Positions 1 to 5,063 are shown, counted from the first letter of the stretch. The stretch: 5,285 nucleotides of DNA from an uncultured Oscillospiraceae bacterium (GCA_905211675.1 CAJMBP010000086.1:1-5285); one strand, 5' to 3'. Notes: a model not told the origin generated them from the letters alone. Made by a program: numbers and translations.

Positions 1-115
1 AGGCGCCTGCCGCTTCTGCGATTTTTGCCTGCTCGGGTGTGGTAACATCCATAATTACGCCGCCTTTGAGCATTTGAGCAAGGTTTTTGTTGAGTTCGAA
101 TCTGCTGTTTTCCAT
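1..115 (-). CDS. pdxS: Pyridoxal 5'-phosphate synthase lyase subunit PdxS, 5' end only
   Basis: PdxS (Pdx1) is the synthase subunit of the deoxyxylulose-independent vitamin B6 pathway. With the glutaminase PdxT it makes PLP from ribose 5-phosphate, glyceraldehyde 3-phosphate and ammonia in the cytoplasm. Only the first 38 codons are in the window; the frame is open to the edge. They include the strongly conserved N-terminal block with ELNKNLAQMLKGGVIMDV (residues 7-24), followed by TTPEQAKIAEAAGA, which is diagnostic for the family. The ATG at 113-115 is preceded by AAGGAG (125-130) at 9 nt, so the start is well supported. The complete protein is usually about 290 residues. It lies 90 bp downstream of cysK in the same direction, but a terminator lies between. 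No PdxR-type regulator is visible. CysK, a PLP enzyme, is a user of the product. Confidence 0.93.
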   Translation of the reverse strand, partial: MENSRFELNKNLAQMLKGGVIMDVTTPEQAKIAEAAGA

Positions 116-144
116 TGAAAATATCTCCTTAATTTTAATAACTG

Positions 145-173
145 TTTAAAAACACACAAATATGAGCTGTAAA
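145..173 (-). promoter_or_regulatory. Weak candidate sigma-A promoter for pdxS
   Basis: On the minus strand TTTACA (168-173) and TTTAAA (145-150) are separated by 17 nt, which would start transcription near 138 and give a leader of about 23 nt before the pdxS ATG. The -35 matches consensus at five of six bases and the -10 at only four. The -35 lies inside the descending arm of the cysK terminator. Without this promoter, pdxS would depend on read-through from cysK. Confidence 0.28.
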
Positions 174-197
174 AAACTTACGTTTTTACAGCTCATA
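148..197 (-). terminator. Intrinsic terminator after cysK
   Basis: The minus-strand RNA forms a hairpin whose arms 183-197 and 161-175 are perfect 15-bp complements (TATGAGCTGTAAAAA against its reverse complement). Allowing one bulged U, the stem can instead close with a C-G pair on a GUAA tetraloop (178-181), which is of the GNRA class. The tail that follows on the minus strand is T-rich, TTTGTGTGTTTTT (148-160). The hairpin starts 9 nt past the cysK stop. There is no T tract on the plus-strand side, so it should work in one direction only. Confidence 0.85.
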
Positions 198-205
198 CCG
201 AGAGC

Positions 206-1138
206 TTAATCTGCGAACAGCGGAGTAGAAAGATATCTGTCTCCGGTGTCGGGCAAAAGAACAACAATTGTTTTGCCTTCGTTTTCGGGGCGCTTTGCAA
301 GTTCTATTGCCGCAAATGCTGCCGCACCCGATGAAATACCTACAAGCACACCCTCGCTTTTGCCTATCAGCTTGCCGGTTGCAAAGGCGTCTTCGTTAGA
401 AACGGTAAAAATCTCATCGTAAATGTCGGTGTTGAGCACTTGGGGAACAAAGCCTGCTCCGATACCCTGTATCTTGTGCGGGCCTGCAACGCCGGTAGAA
501 AGCACGGCAGATGAGGCAGGCTCAACGGCAACAACCTTTACATTCGGATTTTTAGATTTTAGGTATTCACCTACACCCGTTACGGTGCCGCCCGTGCCTA
601 CGCCCGCAACAAAAATATCAACCGAGCCGTCGGTATCTTCATATATTTCGGGACCGGTGCCTTCTCTGTGAGCCTTGGGGTTTGAGGGATTTACAAACTG
701 ACCGGGAATAAAGCTGTTGGGCGTTTGAGCCGCAAGCTCCTCAGCCTTTGCAATAGCGCCCTTCATACCCTTGGTGCCGTCGGTAAGAACAAGCTCGGCA
801 CCGTATGCCTTCATAAGCTGACGGCGTTCAACCGACATGGTTTCGGGCATAACTATTATAATTTTATAGCCTCTGGCGGCGGCAACGGCCGCAAGACCTA
901 TACCTGTGTTGCCTGAGGTCGGCTCAATAATAACCGAGTCGGGCTTTAATTTGCCGGCGGCTTCGGCGTCATCTATCATTGCTTTTGCAATACGGTCTTT
1001 TACCGAACCTGCGGGATTAAAATATTCAAGCTTTGCAACAACTTTTGCCTTTAAATTATATTGCTTTTCAATATGAGTGAGTTCTAAAAGGGGAGTTTTG
1101 CCGATAAGTTGGTCGGCGGATGAATAAATATTTGACAT
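206..1138 (-). CDS. cysK: Cysteine synthase A (O-acetylserine sulfhydrylase)
   Basis: This PLP-dependent cytoplasmic enzyme converts O-acetylserine and sulfide to cysteine and acetate. It has 310 residues, the usual length. The PLP lysine is K47 in NPAGSVKDR, the substrate loop is TSGNTG (74-79), the phosphate-binding loop is GTGGT (181-185), and SSGA (269-272) lies near the cofactor pyridine nitrogen. The C-terminal PDTGDRYLST is typical of CysK. The segment HREGTGPEI has Gly where TTGPEI is common, a small variation. ATG at 1136-1138 has AGAAGG (1147-1152) at 8 nt. It follows metI by 27 nt with no terminator or clear promoter between, so it is probably the last gene of the metQNI operon and under the same Met/Cys leader. 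The protein contains no cysteine at all. CysM or cystathionine beta-synthase are alternatives, but length and motifs favour CysK. Confidence 0.95.
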   Translation of the reverse strand: MSNIYSSADQLIGKTPLLELTHIEKQYNLKAKVVAKLEYFNPAGSVKDRIAKAMIDDAEAAGKLKPDSVIIEPTSGNTGIGLAAVAAARGYKIIIVMPETMSVERRQLMKAYGAELVLTDGTKGMKGAIAKAEELAAQTPNSFIPGQFVNPSNPKAHREGTGPEIYEDTDGSVDIFVAGVGTGGTVTGVGEYLKSKNPNVKVVAVEPASSAVLSTGVAGPHKIQGIGAGFVPQVLNTDIYDEIFTVSNEDAFATGKLIGKSEGVLVGISSGAAAFAAIELAKRPENEGKTIVVLLPDTGDRYLSTPLFAD

Positions 1139-1165
1139 TTTTTATACCTTCTTAATTTTATAAAA

Positions 1166-1870
1166 TTATTTTTTTAATCGTTTGTCGGATTTTGAAGCAA
1201 GCTTTGTTCCGACGGTTTGAAAAATTTGCACAAGAATTATAAGCAGTATTACCGCCGCTATCATAATCAGGTATTTATAACGGTAATAACCGTAGTTAAT
1301 TGCAATTTTACCCAAACCTCCGCCGCCTATAATACCGCTCATTGCCGAATAACCGAGAATAGTGGTAATCGCCGTTGTGGCGTTAGACAAAAGCGAGGGA
1401 ATACTTTCGGGTATCATTACCTTTATTATAATCTGTAGGGGTGACGCACCCATACTCTGCGCCATTTCAATTGTGTTGGGGCTTACCTCTCTGATGCTTG
1501 TTTCGGTAAGTCTTGCCACAAACGGAAAGGCGGCAATTACGAGCGGCACAATAGAGGCGGTTGTGCCTACAACTGTGCCTACCAACAAACGGGTAAGAGG
1601 GAATACCAATATCATAAGTATTAAAAACGGAACCGAACGCAGCAGGTTAATGACAACATTTAAAACCTGCAACAGCCATTTCGGAAGGGGAAGAACGCCG
1701 TTTTTCTCTCCGGCAACCAATAACACGCCGAGCGGAAGCCCTATTATTATCGAAAATGCGGTTGACAACAATGTTACATAAACCGTCTCCCAAATAGCGG
1801 TAAGGAATTCGGACTGTATAATTCGCCAGGCTTCATTTAAAGTCTCGGATGAAAAAAGTTCATTAAACAT
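1166..1870 (-). CDS. metI: Methionine ABC transporter permease MetI
   Basis: MetI is the membrane subunit of the methionine importer; two copies form the channel and are driven by MetN. It has 234 residues, slightly longer than the usual 217-220. Five hydrophobic segments can be seen at about 25-54, 68-98, 104-121, 165-185 and 199-222, matching the five-helix MetI fold. The EAA-type loop that docks on the ATPase is EMAQSMGASPLQIIIKVMIP (135-154), with the invariant Gly at 141. The glycine-rich SGIIGGGGLGKIAINYGYYRY (from 178) is characteristic of the family. The start ATG (1868-1870) overlaps the metN stop by 8 nt and is served by GAGG (1880-1883) inside metN at 9 nt, which implies translational coupling. 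It has no cysteine. Family assignment is firm; methionine as substrate rests on homology and on the NIL domain of the partner MetN. Confidence 0.94.
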   Translation of the reverse strand: MFNELFSSETLNEAWRIIQSEFLTAIWETVYVTLLSTAFSIIIGLPLGVLLVAGEKNGVLPLPKWLLQVLNVVINLLRSVPFLILMILVFPLTRLLVGTVVGTTASIVPLVIAAFPFVARLTETSIREVSPNTIEMAQSMGASPLQIIIKVMIPESIPSLLSNATTAITTILGYSAMSGIIGGGGLGKIAINYGYYRYKYLIMIAAVILLIILVQIFQTVGTKLASKSDKRLKK

Positions 1871-2876
1871 TTACAGTCACCTCTTCAACAATAACATCTT
1901 CGGTTGCGGTTAAATAGTCAATGGCTGTCTGTATGTCGCTGTCCGAGCCTGTAATGCCAAGCAACATAGAGCCGTATGCCTTGCCGCCTATGCTTTTGGT
2001 GGAGGCGTAGGCAATGTTGGCTTCAATTCCTTTTTCTACCGCCATTCTTGCAATAATCGGAGAGCCGGTGGACTCGGCACCGTTGAAAACAACGCGTATA
2101 AAGCGTTGGTCGCTTTTATCGGCGACGGGCGTTTCAAAATCGCCCTCGGGGAATACAAGACGCCTTGCAGCTGCGGATTTAGGGTGTGAAAACACCTCGG
2201 TAACCTCGCCCTGCTCAACAACCGTGCCTTCGTCTATTATGGCAATGTGCTTGCATATACTTTCAACAACGCTCATCTGGTGGGTTATAATTATAACCGT
2301 AATACCCAGCTTTTCGTTTATACTGCGTATAAGCTCTAAAATAGAATTTGTGGTTGTGGGGTCAAGCGCGCTTGTGGCTTCATCACAAAGAAGCACCTTC
2401 GGGTTGGTTGCAAGCGCGCGGGCTATGGCAAACCTTTGCTGCTGCCCGCCCGAAAGCTGTGACGGATACGCCTTTGCCTTGTCTGCAAGCCCTACGGTTT
2501 CCAACAGCTCGAGGGCCTTTTTCTTGGCGGCGGCTTTATCCATACCGGCAAGCTCTAACGGAAAGCAAACATTTTTAAGACAGTTGCGCTGCATTAAAAG
2601 ATTAAAGCCCTGAAAAATCATGGTTATATCACGGCGTATGCTTCGCAAATCCTTTTCGGACAGCTCGCACAGGTTAACCCCGTCAATTTCTACCGTGCCT
2701 TCGGTAGGGCGTTCAAGCATGTTAATACATCGCACAAGTGTGCTTTTTCCGGCACCGCTCATTCCGATAATTCCGAAAATATCTCCGTCGGGAATCGAAA
2801 TTGACACATTTTTAAGTGCCTCGACGTTGCCGCTTGCAGTGTCAAAGCGTTTAGATAAATTTTTAATTTCTATCAT
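1863..2876 (-). CDS. metN: Methionine ABC transporter ATP-binding protein MetN
   Basis: MetN is the ATPase that powers methionine import through MetI. Numbering from the ATG at 2874-2876 gives 337 residues: Walker A GMSGAGKST (38-46), Q-loop Gln in IFQGFNLL (Q89), signature LSGGQ (141-145), Walker B VLLCDE (161-166) with catalytic Glu 166, D-loop SALD, and H-loop His 199. Residues of about 258-337 form the C-terminal NIL (ACT-like) domain that binds methionine and inhibits transport when the cell is replete, so activity control is probably present in addition to expression control. The start is a choice. The ATG at 2886-2888 adds four residues but has only a weak upstream site, while the ATG at 2874-2876 has GGGG (2883-2886) at 6 nt and gives the family-typical MIEIKNLSKRF. 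It follows metQ by 48 nt and overlaps metI by 8 nt. Confidence 0.95.
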   Translation of the reverse strand: MIEIKNLSKRFDTASGNVEALKNVSISIPDGDIFGIIGMSGAGKSTLVRCINMLERPTEGTVEIDGVNLCELSEKDLRSIRRDITMIFQGFNLLMQRNCLKNVCFPLELAGMDKAAAKKKALELLETVGLADKAKAYPSQLSGGQQQRFAIARALATNPKVLLCDEATSALDPTTTNSILELIRSINEKLGITVIIITHQMSVVESICKHIAIIDEGTVVEQGEVTEVFSHPKSAAARRLVFPEGDFETPVADKSDQRFIRVVFNGAESTGSPIIARMAVEKGIEANIAYASTKSIGGKAYGSMLLGITGSDSDIQTAIDYLTATEDVIVEEVTVNV

Positions 2877-2924
2877 AATAGACCCCATTCAGTTGCCCGT
2901 GAAATATAACGGTCAAACAATAAT

Positions 2925-3782
2925 TTATTCTTTTATTGCATCAAGTGAAGTCTGCTTGCCGCCGTATATTCCCAAGGGTTCAACATGAATTGCGGCAACC
3001 GATACAATGTGTGTGTTGTTTTCGGCGTTAAAATCGTCAAGATACGGAACATGCTGGAAGTAGTTTGCGTCTATTTCGCCGCTTTCAACTACATTGTTGG
3101 GTTGCACATAGTCGGTGAATTCTTTGATTTCAAGTGTAATATTCTTTTCTGCCAAAATGGTTTTAACAACGCCCAAAATTTCTGCGTGGGGAGTGGGCGA
3201 GGCGGCAACCGAAACGGTTTTTCCGCTTAAAGCGGCGTAATCTACCGACGAGTCAAAACCGTCGGTGGTTTTATCTACAACCGAAACAACAGCGCCGTCA
3301 TACTCCGATTTAATAAAATCGGCAACCTTTTGGCTTTCAAGCGCGGCTTTAAGAGCCTTAATTATATCAGAATTTTCATTGCCCTCTTTAACGGCAAGAA
3401 TATTACCGTATGCCGATGACGAGCCCTCAAGTCCGAGCGCGTCTTTTGTGGGGTTAAGCTTTGCCTCGATGGCATAATTTGAATTTATTACGGCATAATC
3501 TACATCCTTAAGAACATTCGGAAGCTGAGCCGCTTCTACTTCTTTAAATTCTATGTCATAGGGGTTTTCCTCTACATCAAGAGGTGTTGCGGTAATGCCT
3601 GCGCCGTCTTTTAGCTTAATGTAGCCGAGGTCTTCAAGTAAAAGCAGGGCGCGCGCCTCGTTGGTGGTGTCGTTTGGAATAGCGATGGTTATTTTGCCCG
3701 AATTGCTGCCGCAGGCGGTAAGCGAAAATGCCGCTGTGATAACAAGAACTGTGATAAGTATGAGTGATATGATTTTTTTCAT
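2925..3782 (-). CDS. metQ: MetQ/NlpA-family methionine-binding lipoprotein, circularly permuted
   Basis: This is the substrate-binding lipoprotein of the methionine importer, 285 residues. A Lys-rich start, a hydrophobic stretch and lipobox LTAC predict cleavage and lipid attachment at Cys24. The order of the rest is unusual. Residues 29-168 (from KITIAIPNDTTNEARALLLL to YDGAVVSVV) correspond to the usual C-terminal half of MetQ. A new linker, about 170-187, follows. Residues 188-285 (with ASPTPHAEIL, EFTDYVQPNNVV, YFQHVPYLDDFN, HVEPLGIY, ending SLDAIKE) are the usual N-terminal half. The protein stops exactly where the canonical sequence would run on into the IAIPND block. The ligand-pocket motifs (NDTTNEAR, INSNYA, FQHVPYL) all remain, so a working binding protein is likely. 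The mature chain has no Met and only the lipidated Cys. ATG at 3780-3782 has AAGGAG (3791-3796) at 8 nt. It is the first large gene of the operon. Family assignment is firm; the permutation is my reading against remembered family sequence. Confidence 0.93.
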   Translation of the reverse strand: MKKIISLILITVLVITAAFSLTACGSNSGKITIAIPNDTTNEARALLLLEDLGYIKLKDGAGITATPLDVEENPYDIEFKEVEAAQLPNVLKDVDYAVINSNYAIEAKLNPTKDALGLEGSSSAYGNILAVKEGNENSDIIKALKAALESQKVADFIKSEYDGAVVSVVDKTTDGFDSSVDYAALSGKTVSVAASPTPHAEILGVVKTILAEKNITLEIKEFTDYVQPNNVVESGEIDANYFQHVPYLDDFNAENNTHIVSVAAIHVEPLGIYGGKQTSLDAIKE

Positions 3783-3812
3783 GATTTTTTCTCCTTTGTT
3801 TGTTGTAATATT

Positions 3813-3840
3813 TTAATTATAAATGTTAATTATAAATGTT
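3813..3840. repeat. 13-bp tandem repeat, two copies, upstream of metQ
   Basis: The unit TTAATTATAAATG occurs twice in direct succession (3813-3825 and 3826-3838), followed by two bases of a third copy. On the minus strand each unit holds TATAAT, so it could be a duplicated -10 box, but no good -35 hexamer sits 16-18 nt upstream of either copy. It lies between the attenuator and the metQ ribosome binding site. It may simply be slippage in AT-rich sequence. Confidence 0.85.
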
Positions 3841-3918
3841 TTTTCTCAAATTCATACATCGGCACATTCGCCCGAAACGAAAATTTGCTCTTACAAGCTT
3901 TTCAAAAAAGTTTTCCAT
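3826..3918 (-). CDS. Possible 30-codon ORF between attenuator and metQ
   Basis: An ATG (3916-3918) begins just after the T-rich tail of the terminator hairpin and is preceded by AAGGCAGG at about 11 nt, a weak ribosome binding site. The 30 residues include RMCRCM at 17-22, again Met and Cys together, and end with TAA inside the 13-bp tandem repeat, 43 nt before metQ. No second terminator hairpin follows. It could be a second sensing or coupling ORF or a chance frame; I lean to chance because it is short and its site is poor. Confidence 0.2.
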   Translation of the reverse strand: MENFFEKLVRANFRFGRMCRCMNLRKNIYN

Positions 3919-3938
3919 AGGTTAATTACCTGCCTTGT

Positions 3939-3984
3939 AAAATATTAAAACCGAAAGACCTTGATATAAAAGTCTCCCGGTTTC
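3939..3984 (-). terminator. Attenuator terminator between the leader ORF and metQ
   Basis: On the minus strand AAACCGGGAGACTT (3970-3983) pairs along its whole 14-nt length with AGGTCTTTCGGTTT (3948-3961): eleven Watson-Crick pairs and three G-U pairs around an 8-nt loop. The stem runs into a U-rich tail, TTTTAATATTTT (3939-3950). It sits 25 nt past the stop of the Met/Cys-rich leader ORF and about 155 nt before metQ, in the transcribed leader, where a terminator makes sense only if it is conditional. The tail is interrupted by A residues, so efficiency is uncertain. Confidence 0.75.
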
Positions 3985-4044
3985 AAGCAATTGTTAACAG
4001 CCGCGAAACTATGCGGCACAACGGTTTACTTTAAAAAATGGGAG
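3974..4044 (-). promoter_or_regulatory. Candidate antiterminator pairings of the metQ leader
   Basis: Three alternative pairings compete with the terminator stem in the RNA. CTCCC (4040-4044, leader codons 34-35) can pair with GGGAG (3974-3978), with TTT (4036-4038) also facing AAA (3981-3983). GTTTCG (4004-4009, at the leader stop codon) can pair with TGAAAC (3980-3985), helped by GC (4000-4001) with GC (3987-3988). GCCGC (4013-4017) can pair with GCGGC (4000-4004), which excludes the second pairing but can nest inside the first. The first two seize the ascending arm of the terminator. These were found by eye without energy calculations. Confidence 0.4.
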
Positions 4045-4143
4045 CACAGCTGAAAAATAAGCGCAAAATCGCATGCACATACGGCAAAGCCACATGCACA
4101 TACACATCATAACGGTAATGGCGGTAAATACAAGCTTATTCAC
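4009..4143 (-). CDS. Met/Cys-rich leader peptide of the metQNI-cysK operon
   Basis: This is a 44-codon ORF starting with GTG (4141-4143), preceded by AAGGAG (4153-4158) at 9 nt, and ending in TAG (4009-4011). It begins about 28 nt after the predicted transcription start. It has 7 Met and 6 Cys (13 of 44); residues 12-27 read MMCMCMWLCRMCMRFC. Such codons stacked in a short, well-translated ORF followed by a terminator and by Met-uptake and Cys-synthesis genes point to attenuation: ribosomes would stall on these codons when charged Met-tRNA or Cys-tRNA is short, letting transcription continue into metQ. The ORF and its site are seen directly; the sensing role is inference. An alternative is a small membrane or metal-binding peptide, since residues 4-20 are hydrophobic. 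I know no named family for it. Confidence 0.78.
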   Translation of the reverse strand: MNKLVFTAITVMMCMCMWLCRMCMRFCAYFSAVLPFFKVNRCAA

Positions 4144-4178
4144 AGCGAAGTTCTCCTTTCGTTTTTTGGGTTGATACG

Positions 4179-4207
4179 AGTATAGCACGATTTACCTACC
4201 TTGTCAA
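4179..4207 (-). promoter_or_regulatory. Sigma-A promoter of the leader-metQNI-cysK operon
   Basis: On the minus strand a perfect -35 TTGACA (4202-4207) and a 5/6 -10 TATACT (4179-4184) are separated by exactly 17 nt. Transcription should start near 4172, giving a leader RNA of about 390 nt before metQ. The promoter is so close to consensus that control is likely to act after initiation, which fits the attenuator downstream. No operator-like inverted repeat overlaps the two boxes. Confidence 0.9.
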
Positions 4208-4220
4208 TAGGCAAATGGAA

Positions 4221-4238
4221 ATTTTTTTAAATTTTTTT
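4221..4238. promoter_or_regulatory. Phased A/T tracts upstream of the operon promoter (UP-like element)
   Basis: Two runs of seven T (plus strand; A on the minus strand) at 4222-4228 and 4232-4238 are spaced exactly 10 bp, one helical turn, at about -50 to -66 relative to the predicted minus-strand start. Phased A tracts bend DNA and AT-rich DNA here can contact the RNA polymerase alpha subunit. The effect is inferred, not shown. Confidence 0.4.
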
Positions 4239-4303
4239 GAAATTGTCTGCAAAATGTGTTTTTTGAGCAGTTTTATATGAAACATTGTTCACAAATATTT
4301 TAC

Positions 4304-4332
4304 TTTATTATATATCGTGTATGTGATATAAT
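4304..4332 (+). promoter_or_regulatory. Likely promoter of the peptidyl-prolyl isomerase gene
   Basis: TATAAT (4327-4332) is a perfect -10 with an extended TGA just before it (4324-4326). The -35 position holds only TTTATT (4304-4309), but an extended -10 can compensate. Start would be near 4339, about 31 nt before the ATG. An alternative pair is TTCACA (4288-4293) with TATATC (4311-4316) at 17 nt. It is divergent from the metQ operon promoter, with about 95 bp of AT-rich DNA between them. Confidence 0.55.
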
Positions 4333-4369
4333 AATCGGTATAAAATACAATCGTAAGGGGCAGAACTTT

Positions 4370-5053
4370 ATGGCGCAAAAAGGTAAAAAAACAAACGGTA
4401 AGAGCACAACGGTTATTTTGGTGTGCGTTATATTGGCGGTAGTGTGTTTGTGTCTCGGTGTCTGGAAAATATCAGATGCAAAAATTGCATCCGACAAAGC
4501 ATCGGGCGGTTCACAAACTGAGAGTGTAGCAGAAAACAATCTCGACACCTCGCTTACTTATTACGCAGACATAAGCATAAAAGATTACGGAACCGTTACG
4601 GTAAAGCTTGAACCCTCTGAGGCACCTGTTACTTGTGAGAATTTTATCAATCTTGCAAACAGCGGCTTTTATAACGGACTTACCTTTCACAGAATAATGG
4701 AGGGCTTTATGATGCAGGGCGGCGACCCGAAGGGTGACGGAACAGGCGGCTCAGACCAAACAATAATAGGCGAGTTTTCCGATAACGGACATAAAAACAC
4801 CCTTTCGCACAAACGCGGCGCGATTTCTATGGCAAGAAACGGCTATGATTACAACAGCGCAAGCTCACAGTTTTTTATAGTTCAAGCGGACAGCACCTTT
4901 CTTGACGGGCAGTATGCGGCGTTCGGGTATGTTACAAGCGGCATTGAAATTGTAGATAAAATTTGCAAAAACGCAAAGCCCACCGATGATAACGGCACAA
5001 TACCTGCTTCACAGCAGCCTGTAATAGAATCGGTTTCAATTAAAACAGAATGA
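4370..5053 (+). CDS. Membrane-anchored cyclophilin-type peptidyl-prolyl cis-trans isomerase
   Basis: The enzyme accelerates cis-trans isomerisation of Xaa-Pro bonds and probably helps fold exported proteins at the outer face of the membrane. It has 227 residues: a basic N-terminus, one hydrophobic segment at about 14-33 (signal anchor), a Ser/Gly-rich linker, then the cyclophilin domain at about 64-225. Active-site residues are visible in FHRIMEGFMMQGGDP (R108, F113, Q116) and SSQFFI (Q167, F169). The Trp that binds cyclosporin in human CypA (WLDG) is Phe177 here, as in many bacterial forms. The frame stays open upstream to 4256, but the ATG at 4370 has AAGGGG (4355-4360) at 9 nt and gives a normal signal anchor, whereas the longer version would begin upstream of the promoter. 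The segment after 33 lacks a lipobox. No terminator follows before the next promoter. Confidence 0.93.
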   Translation: MAQKGKKTNGKSTTVILVCVILAVVCLCLGVWKISDAKIASDKASGGSQTESVAENNLDTSLTYYADISIKDYGTVTVKLEPSEAPVTCENFINLANSGFYNGLTFHRIMEGFMMQGGDPKGDGTGGSDQTIIGEFSDNGHKNTLSHKRGAISMARNGYDYNSASSQFFIVQADSTFLDGQYAAFGYVTSGIEIVDKICKNAKPTDDNGTIPASQQPVIESVSIKTE

Positions 5054-5063
5054 TTGAACTTTA

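Noticed and set aside
1362..1781. A 139-codon open frame on the plus strand
   Set aside because: It is antisense to metI, whose five membrane segments and EAA loop are clear. It has no convincing ribosome binding site.
2014..2613. A 199-codon open frame on the plus strand
   Set aside because: It lies entirely antisense to metN, which has all ABC ATPase motifs and good ribosome sites. The plus-strand product shows no recognisable domain.
3904..3918. CTTTT/AAAAG hairpin within the leader after the attenuator as a second terminator
   Set aside because: The stem is only five A-T-rich pairs with a three-base loop and has no T tract after it.
4070..4107. Short direct repeats of ATGCACATAC type on the plus strand
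   Set aside because: They arise from alternating ATG and TGC/TGT codons of the leader peptide read on the other strand and need no separate explanation.
3783..4172. SAM (S-box) riboswitch or T-box in the leader of the methionine operon
   Set aside because: These are the usual Firmicute controls for metNIQ, so I looked for them. I saw neither the SAM-I core with its kink-turn and GA-rich conserved segments nor the T-box sequence with TGGNACCGCG in the minus-strand leader. The Met/Cys ORF occupies the place where they would be.
4256..4369. 38-residue N-terminal extension of the peptidyl-prolyl isomerase
   Set aside because: The open frame runs upstream, but this stretch contains the likely promoter and is AT-rich. 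The ATG at 4370 has AAGGGG at 9 nt and yields a standard signal anchor.
4300..4548. Minus-strand 82-codon open frame between the isomerase and the operon promoter
   Set aside because: It overlaps the isomerase signal anchor and promoter, has no recognisable domain, and would lie just upstream of the metQ operon promoter without its own ribosome site.
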